Assembly: GCA_024644775.1 (NCBI GenBank)
Contig: JAHEHB010000345.1
Coordinates: 1 to 5,999, forward strand
DNA from: Deltaproteobacteria bacterium
GTDB lineage: Bacteria; Desulfobacterota; Desulfobacteria; Desulfobacterales; SURF-15
Direction: 5' to 3'
Length of the DNA: 5,999 bases
The notes under the pieces were generated by a model. It had not been told where the DNA came from. It made no database searches and saw only the letters and a program-made list of their open reading frames with translations. The translations under genes were made by a program, and so were the position numbers. Shown one piece after another: positions 1-5,030 of this stretch (the first letter of the stretch is position 1; every line of letters starts with the position of its first letter).

Positions 1-220
1 CCAATGGTACAAAATCAGCATACCCTCTAACCTCTACAGCCTGGGTCGGGCAAATCTTAACGCATGAAAAACATTCCCAGCACTGATCCGGTTCCTGGTT
101 GTATGCCTTCATGGCAGCTGAATCCAGAACCATCAGATCGTTGGGACAGATGTACTCACAAGCAGTCTTGTCCCCGCCTTTGCATCCGTCACATTTCTCA
201 TTAATAACAAAACTTGGCAT
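1..220 (-). CDS. aprB: Adenylylsulfate (APS) reductase beta subunit, N-terminal part (runs off the left edge)
   Basis: This is the iron-sulfur subunit of dissimilatory APS reductase. It passes electrons to the FAD of AprA, which reduces APS to sulfite and AMP in the cytoplasm. The first 73 codons are present. They encode two ferredoxin-type cysteine motifs: C10-x2-C13-x7-C21-x3-C25-P and C47-x2-C50-x2-C53-x3-C57-P, enough for two [4Fe-4S] clusters. W48, inside QCWEC, matches the tryptophan known in AprB to lie on the electron path to FAD. The opening MPSFVINEKCDGCKG and the segments YICPNDLMVLD and AVEVRGYADFVPL are typical of AprB and not of general ferredoxins. The ATG at 218-220 is supported by AGGAGG on the minus strand (229-234) with an 8-nt spacer. 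The rest of aprB, and usually aprA, would lie beyond the left edge. Recognition is by remembered family sequence, with high confidence. Confidence 0.95.
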   Translation of the reverse strand, partial: MPSFVINEKCDGCKGGDKTACEYICPNDLMVLDSAAMKAYNQEPDQCWECFSCVKICPTQAVEVRGYADFVPL

Positions 221-579
221 TTACAATACCTCCTGTACGGTTAATTTATGGTTGAAAACAACTTGATTAAACGGATTAACAAACGAATTCTAAACGTTTT
301 GCACCTCCTCTCTTATTTGTGACATCATCCTGCCACTATATTGGGTGGTCATCCGACCGTTTGATATCTATTTCAAAATTGATTTCGGGCCTAAGAAGAA
401 ACGAACTTACAGATCGATCGGCCCAAAAAATTATTAATTAATATCAGCCAGTTAGATCTGTATTCGGCTCAACTTCTCTAAAAAAAGGAGTAAAATTATC
501 ATTCGATAGAAGCCTTGTCAAGGATTTTTGAAATATCCATGTTAATTCTACAAGAATTTTGCTATCATCTCAGTAAAAA
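221..579. other. Divergent spacer between aprB and the first cysteine-cluster gene; long aprB leader
   Basis: I see no gene in this 359-bp, AT-rich stretch. It holds the aprB Shine-Dalgarno (229-234), a candidate aprB promoter (495-521) and the upstream region of the plus-strand gene at 580. On the minus strand the putative aprB leader contains a possible stem of eight pairs including one G-U wobble (TTTGGGCC with GGCCCGAA, roughly 384-427) closing a loop of about 28 nt. It has no T-run after it, so it is not a terminator. An imperfect dyad, TTGATTAA-N5-TTAACAA, lies at 263-282. A second good Shine-Dalgarno-like AGGAGG (303-308, minus) is followed only by a few codons and a stop. It may serve a tiny leader peptide or be the relic of a lost upstream gene. 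Confidence 0.6.
495..521 (-). promoter_or_regulatory. Candidate sigma-70-type promoter for aprB
   Basis: On the minus strand a perfect -35 hexamer TTGACA (516-521) is followed, after a short 15-bp spacer, by GATAAT (495-500, five of six matches to the consensus -10). Transcription would start near 488, leaving a leader of about 270 nt before the aprB ATG. The spacer is shorter than the preferred 17 bp, so this is a plausible but unproven promoter. A promoter nearer aprB cannot be excluded. Confidence 0.4.
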
Positions 580-1368
580 GTGAAAAAAATCGCGGTCACC
601 ACTACTGGTGGTGTGCTTGTGTCAGAGAAATTTGCTTTTTTACGAGGATCTCCTGTGGCAAACTGTTTAAAACCCGTCTCCAAAAAAGATTCGTTTACCT
701 TTGCATGCCATCCAAAGATCGATTGTTACAACCACTGTTGCAAAGATCTTATTCAGTATCTGACCCCGTATGATATTTTACGGCTAAAAAACCGTCTCGA
801 TCTTACTTCCGGCGATTTTCTGAAACGATACACCTCGGAACACACCGGGCTGGAATCCGGACTGCCGGTCGTGACACTCAAGGCAACGACCCGATCAGAA
901 CTGAAATGTCCGTTTGTCACCGCTAAAGGGTGTCGTGTCTACGAGGATCGTCCCTCCTCCTGTCGCCTATATCCGTTAGCCCGAGGGCTCTCTCGGTCTC
1001 GGGAAACCGGTGAGCTAAAAGAAGCGTATCTTTTGATCAGAGAATCGCATTGCTTTGGCTTCAACGAAAGTCAAACGATTTCGGTTCGCGAGTGGATCGA
1101 TCAGCAGGGTATTTCCGAGTACAACGAACAAAACGATCGGTTGATGGATTTAATTAGCCTAAAAAACCAATATATGCGCGGGCCGATGGATGAACATGCA
1201 AAGAATATTTTCCGGTTAGCATTGTATGATCTGGATAGATTCCGAGCGTATACCATAGAAAATCACTTATTTTCTTCAAGGACGGATGGTTGTCCAGCGG
1301 ACGATGTCACGCTTTTTAAATTCGGGATTCAATGGGTGAGGCAGCAGCTATTTGGCGACCTCGTGTGA
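580..1368 (+). CDS. YkgJ-type cysteine-cluster protein (putative zinc/iron-chelating), paralogue A
   Basis: This 262-residue protein carries the cysteine-cluster pattern of the YkgJ family: C43-x5-C49-x3-C53-C54 near the N terminus, then C110-P-F, C118-x-V-Y-x2-R-P-x2-C128-R-x-Y-P, and C158. The family is predicted to bind zinc or iron, and the flagellin N-methylase FliB carries a related motif. No reaction can be assigned here. After the cysteine core comes a C-terminal region with YDLDRFRAY (about 216-224) and DDVTLFKFGIQWV (241-253), both shared with the convergent gene at 1603-2385, so the two are paralogues over nearly their full length. No signal peptide or membrane segment is evident, so it is probably cytoplasmic. 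The start is uncertain. The GTG at 580 has no Shine-Dalgarno, and an extended -10-like TGCTATCAT lies at 560-568, only 11 nt upstream. The GTG at 619, preceded by GGTGG, would give a 249-residue form that matches the paralogue better. Confidence 0.85.
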   Translation: MKKIAVTTTGGVLVSEKFAFLRGSPVANCLKPVSKKDSFTFACHPKIDCYNHCCKDLIQYLTPYDILRLKNRLDLTSGDFLKRYTSEHTGLESGLPVVTLKATTRSELKCPFVTAKGCRVYEDRPSSCRLYPLARGLSRSRETGELKEAYLLIRESHCFGFNESQTISVREWIDQQGISEYNEQNDRLMDLISLKNQYMRGPMDEHAKNIFRLALYDLDRFRAYTIENHLFSSRTDGCPADDVTLFKFGIQWVRQQLFGDLV

Positions 1369-1602
1369 AACTTCATGGAATGACGAATGATGATTGATCC
1401 GCCTCGGCGGAACGAATTGTGGATGTCGCTCGCGCAGCGCAGGCGCTTTCGCCGCGTGTCGCTCTGCTCTTTTTAACAAATAAAATAGAAAGAATTCCTC
1501 AATTCGACATTCTTCAATCGACATTCGGAATTTGTCATGCTGGAGTTTCTTTTCCGATTAGACCGGCCGTTTTTTTGCCCGACAGCTGGGCTAAAATTGG
1601 AA
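1369..1602. repeat. Repeat-rich convergent intergenic region
   Basis: This is non-coding sequence between the 3' ends of two convergent paralogues. Its left edge has GAATGACGAATGATGATTG-like sequence (1379-1396). Its right part has TCGACATTC twice with a 14-bp period (1504-1512, 1518-1526), which reads as similar GAATGTCGA units on the other strand. Between them are a GC hairpin (1398-1411), TGTCGCTC twice (1424-1431, 1457-1464), a GGCG-CTTT-CGCC hairpin (1442-1453) and a run of five T (1470-1474). The middle is much more GC-rich than the flanks. From memory, such units occur as dispersed repeats in desulfobacterial genomes, but I could not verify this. The one 70-codon reading that crosses it has no family likeness. 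No convincing terminator is present for either flanking gene. Confidence 0.5.
1398..1411. repeat. Short GC-rich palindrome (TCCGCC-TC-GGCGGA)
   Basis: The perfect inverted repeat TCCGCC/GGCGGA has only two central bases. As RNA it would fold as TCCGC-CTCG-GCGGA. It begins 29 bp after the stop codon of the plus-strand cysteine-cluster gene and has no following T-run, so it is not a classical terminator. It resembles the hairpin at 5567-5584 in core and in its preceding GA dinucleotide. Confidence 0.6.
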
Positions 1603-2385
1603 TTATCTCGACGACAGATATGGCGTTTTGATTCCCCACAGGTAAAATTTAATCCACTCAAAACCGAATCTTAGCAATTTTACATCATCGGTTCGAATCT
1701 TTTTTCGGTTTGCCGACGTTACCTTGTATCGCTTCAAGAAACTACTCTGAAAGATAAAATCGCGAAACCGGTCGATATTATAGGATGCCATAAACGCCAT
1801 TTTTGCTTGGGGTCCGTCCGGCCCATCAGGCCCCCAAGGATTCGACTGAAACAAGTGTTTTAACTCCGCCCAGTGAGCCGCCATTTTATGATAGATCTCA
1901 ACTTCCTGGTCGGCCAACCACGATCGGGGAGTCCAATCCTTTGATTCATATTGCCCCATGCAAAAATCAGGCGGTCTGAAGAAACAGATCATCTCAGGCT
2001 GATTCTTTTCTGCGCTGTATAGAATTCCCCGTTCTATTGGAAAACTGCGACAGGTATCCGGGCGATCCGTATAGACAGAGCAGCCCGTTTCGCGAAGAAA
2101 GGGGCATGGCTTTTCGCCGCTTTCTTCCATTCGAAGCAAAACATCCGGAAAAAAATTAGTGGGCCGAAGTACAACATCCACATATCGATTCAGAAATTCA
2201 TCCGAAGATATTCCCAGATGATGCTTCAGCCGGATACAATCATACGGATATAAAAAAAGATTGAGATTATGACAGCACCGGTTAAAACAGGAGACCTGCG
2301 CATGACACCGAAATGAAAACCGGTCCGTCTCCCCAAGCCGGTTACCCGGAATCTTATCAATTTTATCGGTATCAACGGTTTTCAT
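1603..2385 (-). CDS. YkgJ-type cysteine-cluster protein (putative zinc/iron-chelating), paralogue B
   Basis: This 260-residue protein has the same architecture as the gene at 580-1368. The cluster is C27-x5-C33-x3-C37-C38, followed by C94-P-F-L, G-C102-x-V-Y-x2-R-P-x2-C112-R-x-F-P and C142. The C-terminal region has YNIDRFRDF (202-210) and DDVKLLRFGFEWI (233-245). Conserved positions around the first motif (F-x-F-x-CH, then PYD-x-x-RLK) also align with paralogue A. A short GPD repeat (186-191, WGPDGPDGP) is unique to this copy. The ATG at 2383-2385 is supported by GGAAG on the minus strand (2393-2397). It starts only 15 bp after the stop of the upstream gene at 2401-2988, so the two are very probably one leftward operon. 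Function is unknown; a bound metal or Fe-S cluster is inferred from family and cysteine number. Confidence 0.88.
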   Translation of the reverse strand: MKTVDTDKIDKIPGNRLGETDRFSFRCHAQVSCFNRCCHNLNLFLYPYDCIRLKHHLGISSDEFLNRYVDVVLRPTNFFPDVLLRMEESGEKPCPFLRETGCSVYTDRPDTCRSFPIERGILYSAEKNQPEMICFFRPPDFCMGQYESKDWTPRSWLADQEVEIYHKMAAHWAELKHLFQSNPWGPDGPDGPQAKMAFMASYNIDRFRDFIFQSSFLKRYKVTSANRKKIRTDDVKLLRFGFEWIKFYLWGIKTPYLSSR

Positions 2386-2400
2386 AAAAATGCTTCCATC

Positions 2401-2988
2401 TTATTCTATGAGCATTTCTGCGACAGTGATCCTGACCCTGTCCGTGATGCCCATTGCGGTTTTAAGACCTTTTTCCAATTTGGCCAAATTCAAATATAAC
2501 GGCGTACGATCGAATCTAAAATATGCGCTGTCTTTATATTGGTTGTGAAAAGCGACACAGCCTTGGTGATACTGAACATCCGTACCGGGTTTCCGAAGCT
2601 CATGAGGAATGCCGTGCAAACGGCAAATCATCGGTCGATGGGCGTATAGGATACATCTCCCACCAAAATTTAGCGGGCACATCTGCACGAATCTATCGAT
2701 TTCACGGGTCATCTGATCACACACCACGCGGGCCCTATTTTTTATTTCCTGTTTTGTTTCCTTCGGAAGGGCCCCAAAACCTTCTCGCAGGTATACATAT
2801 TCCAAAAAGGTGTGATGATAAAAACGGGTGCGACAGCAATTGTCATCACATCCTCTGCAAATAAAACCGTAACGGCATGCAGTTTCCTCATACGTTTTAT
2901 CCATCTCGTCATAGATATCCATCAGCCTGACCAGATACGAAGAATAAATTGCGTCCTGTGATAATACGTGTTTTAAGGAAAAATGCAT
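2401..2988 (-). CDS. YkgJ-type cysteine-cluster protein of a distinct, histidine-containing subfamily
   Basis: With the ATG at 2986-2988 this is a 195-residue protein. It has the classic C44-x2-C47-x3-C51-C52 motif (GFICRGCDDNCC), then a histidine pair in RFYHHT (H58, H59). Further on are C104-P-L, R-C112-x-L-Y-x2-R-P-x2-C122-R-L-H125-G-I-P-H129, and C144. The cysteines together with H58/H59 and H125/H129 are plausible metal ligands. It lacks the DRFR and FG-x-x-W C-terminal motifs of its two neighbours, so it belongs to another branch. It is the first gene of a two-gene leftward operon with paralogue B. The frame continues to a GTG at 3048, but the promoter at 3061-3088 predicts a transcript starting about 6 nt upstream of that codon, and the extra 20 residues look unconserved. 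I therefore prefer 2988, although its Shine-Dalgarno (GGA) is weak and close. Function is unknown. Confidence 0.85.
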   Translation of the reverse strand: MHFSLKHVLSQDAIYSSYLVRLMDIYDEMDKTYEETACRYGFICRGCDDNCCRTRFYHHTFLEYVYLREGFGALPKETKQEIKNRARVVCDQMTREIDRFVQMCPLNFGGRCILYAHRPMICRLHGIPHELRKPGTDVQYHQGCVAFHNQYKDSAYFRFDRTPLYLNLAKLEKGLKTAMGITDRVRITVAEMLIE

Positions 2989-3060
2989 ATTTCCAGTGTA
3001 TAAAAAAACAATCGCGCTTTTAAATGTTAAAATTTGTCTTTCAATCACCTATTATGGTAA

Positions 3061-3088
3061 ATAATACAATGTCCTGTATCATACTCAA
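3061..3088 (-). promoter_or_regulatory. Candidate promoter with embedded dyad for the two-gene cysteine-cluster operon
   Basis: On the minus strand TTGAGT (3083-3088) and TATTAT (3061-3066) form a sigma-70-like pair with a 16-bp spacer. The predicted start is near 3054, about 66 nt upstream of the preferred ATG at 2988. An inverted repeat, ATACA-N6-TGTAT (3064-3068, 3075-3079), overlaps the -10 element and occupies most of the spacer, where a repressor could block RNA polymerase. Both are predicted from pattern only. Confidence 0.4.
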
Positions 3089-3160
3089 AACGGACCTATC
3101 ACCAACAAAAAGGCATTAATAAATCTTATCACAATTCTCTTGTTGTTTGAAGGATCAATC

Positions 3161-3712
3161 GTGAACGGCCATCATCTTGTTATGGGGACACTTAACGACT
3201 TTATCACAGGGGAAAGAATAAATGACACCCATGATGAACGATATCGGCAGAAACTGGCACACCTGTTGGTAGACATCAAAGGATATGTAAAATCAGAGAT
3301 CACCCCTCGACTGGATTTATTTATTCGCGCCGGTGATAAATGTGCCGTCATAAAGGTTGATTATTGCATTACTCTGAATGAGAAAATTTACATGATTCTT
3401 AAATATGGTCCCGGCTCTATTGTGACAAGGCGGCGACCTGCGTTGGCTGCATCCCGATTGGTTGCACCCTATCAAGTGCCGGTGGTTGTTGTCACAAACG
3501 GCGAAACAGCAGAAGTATTGGATGGCAAGAGCGGTCGTGTAGTGGCAACCGGCTTGGAGACAATACCCTCCAAATCGGAACTTTTCACCCAGGCCAAGGA
3601 ATATCCGTTTACAGCTATCTCAGAGCACCGGGGTGAAATGGAATCAAGGATAATCTTTGCATTTGAAGTGGATGGAAGCTGCCCCTGTGACGATACCATA
3701 TGCAGGCTGTAG
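3161..3712 (+). CDS. Small stand-alone protein with a type I restriction HsdR N-terminal-like domain
   Basis: This 183-residue protein resembles the HsdR N-terminal domain family (HSDR_N_2 type, PD-(D/E)xK nuclease fold). No methylase, specificity or helicase gene lies nearby. Landmarks are DFITGE and THDERYRQKLAHLL (about 13-36), VDYCI with D67 in place of the motif-II aspartate, MILKYGPGS (78-86) where IExK is expected, RRPALAASRLVAPYQVP (91-107), and VVVTNGETAEVLD (109-121). In MILK the lysine (K81) remains but the acidic residue is isoleucine, so hydrolysis looks lost or altered. The C terminus carries CPCDDTIC, with cysteines 174, 176 and 181. I chose the GTG at 3161 because AAGGA (3150-3154) sits 6 nt before it; a TTG at 3140 would add seven residues and has no ribosome site. 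It is divergent from the cysteine-cluster operon. I do not infer a role in restriction. Confidence 0.8.
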   Translation: MNGHHLVMGTLNDFITGERINDTHDERYRQKLAHLLVDIKGYVKSEITPRLDLFIRAGDKCAVIKVDYCITLNEKIYMILKYGPGSIVTRRRPALAASRLVAPYQVPVVVVTNGETAEVLDGKSGRVVATGLETIPSKSELFTQAKEYPFTAISEHRGEMESRIIFAFEVDGSCPCDDTICRL

Positions 3713-3745
3713 ACTTCCCAGCTATACGGAATGGAGCATTAATGA

Positions 3746-3775
3746 TTGTTATACAACAACTTTTTGCATTTTTTT
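3746..3775 (+). terminator. Possible weak terminator after the HsdR-like gene
   Basis: An AT-rich hairpin, TTGTT-ATAC-AACAA (3746-3759), is followed by C, five T (3761-3765) and a further run of seven T (3769-3775). It lies 34 nt after the stop codon. The stem is short and lacks GC pairs, so it would be weak. It could equally be part of the longer inverted repeat that ends at 3801. Confidence 0.3.
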
Positions 3776-3930
3776 CTTGCATTTCTTGATGTTGTTATAT
3801 ATCCACTATTAAATTCTTAAATCTAAGGAAACCACACAAAGTCTAACGAATATATCGATATTTTTGGGATTAATGTATTTCGGGATCCGAACGTTAGTGG
3901 ATCGCATATATTTAACGTATAACTTTTGGG

Positions 3931-3938
3931 GGAGGTGA
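3931..3938 (+). promoter_or_regulatory. Strong Shine-Dalgarno that fixes the ATA start of infC
   Basis: GGAGGTGA is fully complementary to the 16S rRNA anti-Shine-Dalgarno and ends 4 nt before the ATA at 3943-3945; the spacing from GGAGG is 7 nt. No ATG, GTG or TTG start in the infC frame lies between the upstream stop at 3913-3915 and the GTG at 4024, so this site can only serve the ATA codon. Confidence 0.8.
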
Positions 3939-3942
3939 CAAC

Positions 3943-4479
3943 ATAGCTTTACCGAGACGCACAAAGGGACCGAGTACCCCTCGAACAAAAATAAACGAAG
4001 CAATTCGAGCCAAAGAGGTTCGGGTGATCGATCCCGACGGCAACCAAATTGGTATTATCTCAAGAGCAGAAGCCCTCAATGCAGCTTCAGAACACGGCCT
4101 CGATCTCGTTGAGGTTTCACCCAATGCAAACCCACCCGTTTGTAAAATCATGGATTATGGCCGTTACAAGTATGAACAGACGAAGAAACAGCAGGAAGCA
4201 AAAAAGAAGCAAGTCACGTTTCAAGTCAAAGAAATCAAGATACGGCCCAAGACCGGAGAGCACGATCTACAAGTTAAGACCGGTCATATAAAAAAGTTTC
4301 TTGGGAAAAAGGACAAAGTCAAAGTAACGGTGATATTCAGGGGGCGAGAAATCTCACTGGTTGATCGCGGCAGAGAATTACTGGCCCGGATTGCCGAAGA
4401 AACAGCAGATCTCTCCGTCGTCGAGCAATACCCGAAATTCGAAGGCCGTACCATGATCATGGTGCTGTCTCCAAAGTAA
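3943..4479 (+). CDS. infC: Translation initiation factor IF-3, with non-canonical ATA start
   Basis: IF-3 binds the 30S subunit, keeps it apart from 50S and checks the start codon and initiator tRNA. The 178-residue product has the full family layout. The N-terminal domain shows INEAIRAKEVRVIDPDGNQIGIIS (17-40) and LVEVSPNANPPVCKIMDYGRYKYE (55-78). A lysine-rich linker follows (about 79-92). The C-terminal domain shows VKEIKIRPKTGEHDL, KVTVIFRGRE and the ending YPKFEGRTMIMVLSPK. Homology runs back to about residue 17, well before the first ordinary start (GTG at 4024, codon 28), which would delete part of the N-terminal domain. The ATA at 3943 with its perfect Shine-Dalgarno is therefore the start. 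Non-standard infC starts (AUU in Escherichia coli) are known to let IF-3 repress its own translation, and the same is inferred here. It is the first gene of the infC-rpmI-rplT-pheS cluster. Confidence 0.96.
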   Translation: MALPRRTKGPSTPRTKINEAIRAKEVRVIDPDGNQIGIISRAEALNAASEHGLDLVEVSPNANPPVCKIMDYGRYKYEQTKKQQEAKKKQVTFQVKEIKIRPKTGEHDLQVKTGHIKKFLGKKDKVKVTVIFRGREISLVDRGRELLARIAEETADLSVVEQYPKFEGRTMIMVLSPK

Positions 4480-4553
4480 TGGAGTGTCCGTCCCGATTTA
4501 TTAAGAAACAGGTTATCAGCGGCGGCGGATATTTTTTTTAGTCTTTTTCATCG

Positions 4554-4598
4554 TGGCGTGGGATGGTAACAATCATCACTCACGCCATCTATTTTTTT
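4554..4598 (+). terminator. Intrinsic terminator or attenuator between infC and rpmI
   Basis: TGGCGTG (4554-4560) pairs with CACGCCA (4581-4587). An inner GATG/CATC helix (4562-4565, 4574-4577) closes an 8-nt loop, and the stem is followed within four bases by seven T (4592-4598). This is the form of a Rho-independent terminator. It lies 75 nt after the infC stop and 68 nt before rpmI, so it should separate or attenuate expression of the ribosomal protein genes from infC. An earlier run of eight T (4532-4539) follows GGCGGCGG, but I found no good stem for it. Confidence 0.65.
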
Positions 4599-4665
4599 AA
4601 TAGAAGGGCTTTTATTTTGAAATTGCCTCAAATGATAATAATTGTTAATTTAAGGAGTCAACCGA

Positions 4666-4863
4666 ATGCCGAAGATTAAAACGAATCGAGCTGCTGCCAA
4701 GCGGTTTAAGAAAACCGCATCTGGAAAACATGTGTATTCAAAATCTTGTGGAAGTCACATACTGACGAAGAAGACCACAAAACGAAAACGGTCTTTAAGG
4801 CAAAGCAGGCTCATTGATAAGTCAAACCGAAGTGAGATAAAAAAGCTTCTTCCGAACGGGTAG
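4666..4863 (+). CDS. rpmI: 50S ribosomal protein L35
   Basis: This 65-residue, strongly basic protein has the usual length of bacterial L35. The opening [21 protein letters not shown] and the later RKRSLRQ and IKKLLPNG segments are characteristic. L35 is a structural protein of the large subunit. The ATG is preceded by AAGGAG (4652-4657) with an 8-nt spacer. It lies 186 bp after infC, behind the hairpin at 4554-4598, and 167 bp before rplT. In many bacteria this unit is controlled by L20 binding to mRNA. Confidence 0.97.
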   Translation: MPKIKTNRAAAKRFKKTASGKHVYSKSCGSHILTKKTTKRKRSLRQSRLIDKSNRSEIKKLLPNG

Positions 4864-5030
4864 GCGATATTACAGGAAATTTAAAATGAAGGTAGCTTAT
4901 CAATTATATAAAACGACAGCGCTTAGGTACTTTCTCCCTTTTAGGCACTTTAGAAAGAACCATCTTTGATCTTTCACGGTGTCGACTCCCAATTGTACCG
5001 ATTGATAACTGCCTGTTAAGGAGTAAACAG
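4864..5030 (+). promoter_or_regulatory. Structured rpmI-rplT spacer, possible L20 control element
   Basis: This 167-bp spacer is long for these two genes, which are usually close together. It contains nested complementary arms: TTATCAAT (4897-4904) with ATTGATAA (5001-5008), extendable by AG/CT across a one-base bulge, and inside it GGTAC (4926-4930) with GTACC (4995-4999). Shorter pairs such as TTTCT with AGAAA lie further in. The outer 3' arm ends 9 nt before the rplT Shine-Dalgarno AAGGAG (5018-5023), so folding could affect ribosome access. L20 is known to repress this operon through mRNA structure in E. coli and Bacillus subtilis; that this spacer is such a site is inference. It also contains a 27-codon reading frame (4886-4969) with AGGA upstream, which I do not call a gene. 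Confidence 0.45.

Larger units (their letters stand above)
3713..3942 (+). promoter_or_regulatory. Upstream region and probable leader of infC
   Basis: No gene is visible in these 230 bp. The stretch is very AT-rich at first and holds a terminator-like segment (3746-3775) and a long imperfect inverted repeat (TATACAACAAC 3750-3760 with GTTGTTATATA 3791-3801, one mismatch). Two perfect inverted repeats share one arm: ATCCACTA (3801-3808) with TAGTGGAT (3895-3902), and CTAACG (3843-3848) with CGTTAG (3892-3897). They overlap at 3895-3897, so the transcript could switch between two pairings about 30 nt before the infC Shine-Dalgarno. I found no convincing -35/-10 pair and do not assign a promoter. 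Confidence 0.4.

Noticed and set aside
317..334. TTGTGA half-site as an HcpR/CRP-type operator near aprB
   Set aside because: The expected second half TCACAA is absent at the right spacing.
384..427. GGGCC/GGCCC stem as a terminator
   Set aside because: The loop is about 28 nt and no T-run follows on the minus strand; on the plus strand only A residues follow.
1504..1526. Direct repeats TCGACATTC as a possible CRISPR remnant
   Set aside because: Only two 9-bp copies with a 14-bp period and no spacers of CRISPR length; they look like degenerate simple repeats.
1419..1631. 70-codon plus-strand reading frame across the repeat region
   Set aside because: It has no recognisable family, no good ribosome site, lies in repeat-like DNA and overlaps the 3' end of the cysteine-cluster gene.
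2523..2864. 113-codon plus-strand reading frame
   Set aside because: It lies wholly antisense to the well-supported cysteine-cluster gene at 2401-2988 and is a shadow of it.
3161..3712. Part of a type I restriction-modification or other defence locus
   Set aside because: No hsdM, hsdS or helicase sequence is present, and the neighbours are metal-binding-type and translation genes.
3809..4151. Minus-strand reading frames over the infC leader and 5' end
   Set aside because: They are antisense to infC and its AT-rich leader, with no family resemblance.
4024..4479. IF-3 starting at GTG 4024
   Set aside because: It would remove 27 residues, including conserved INEAIRAKEVR, and it has no Shine-Dalgarno. 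The ATA at 3943 explains the homology and the ribosome site.
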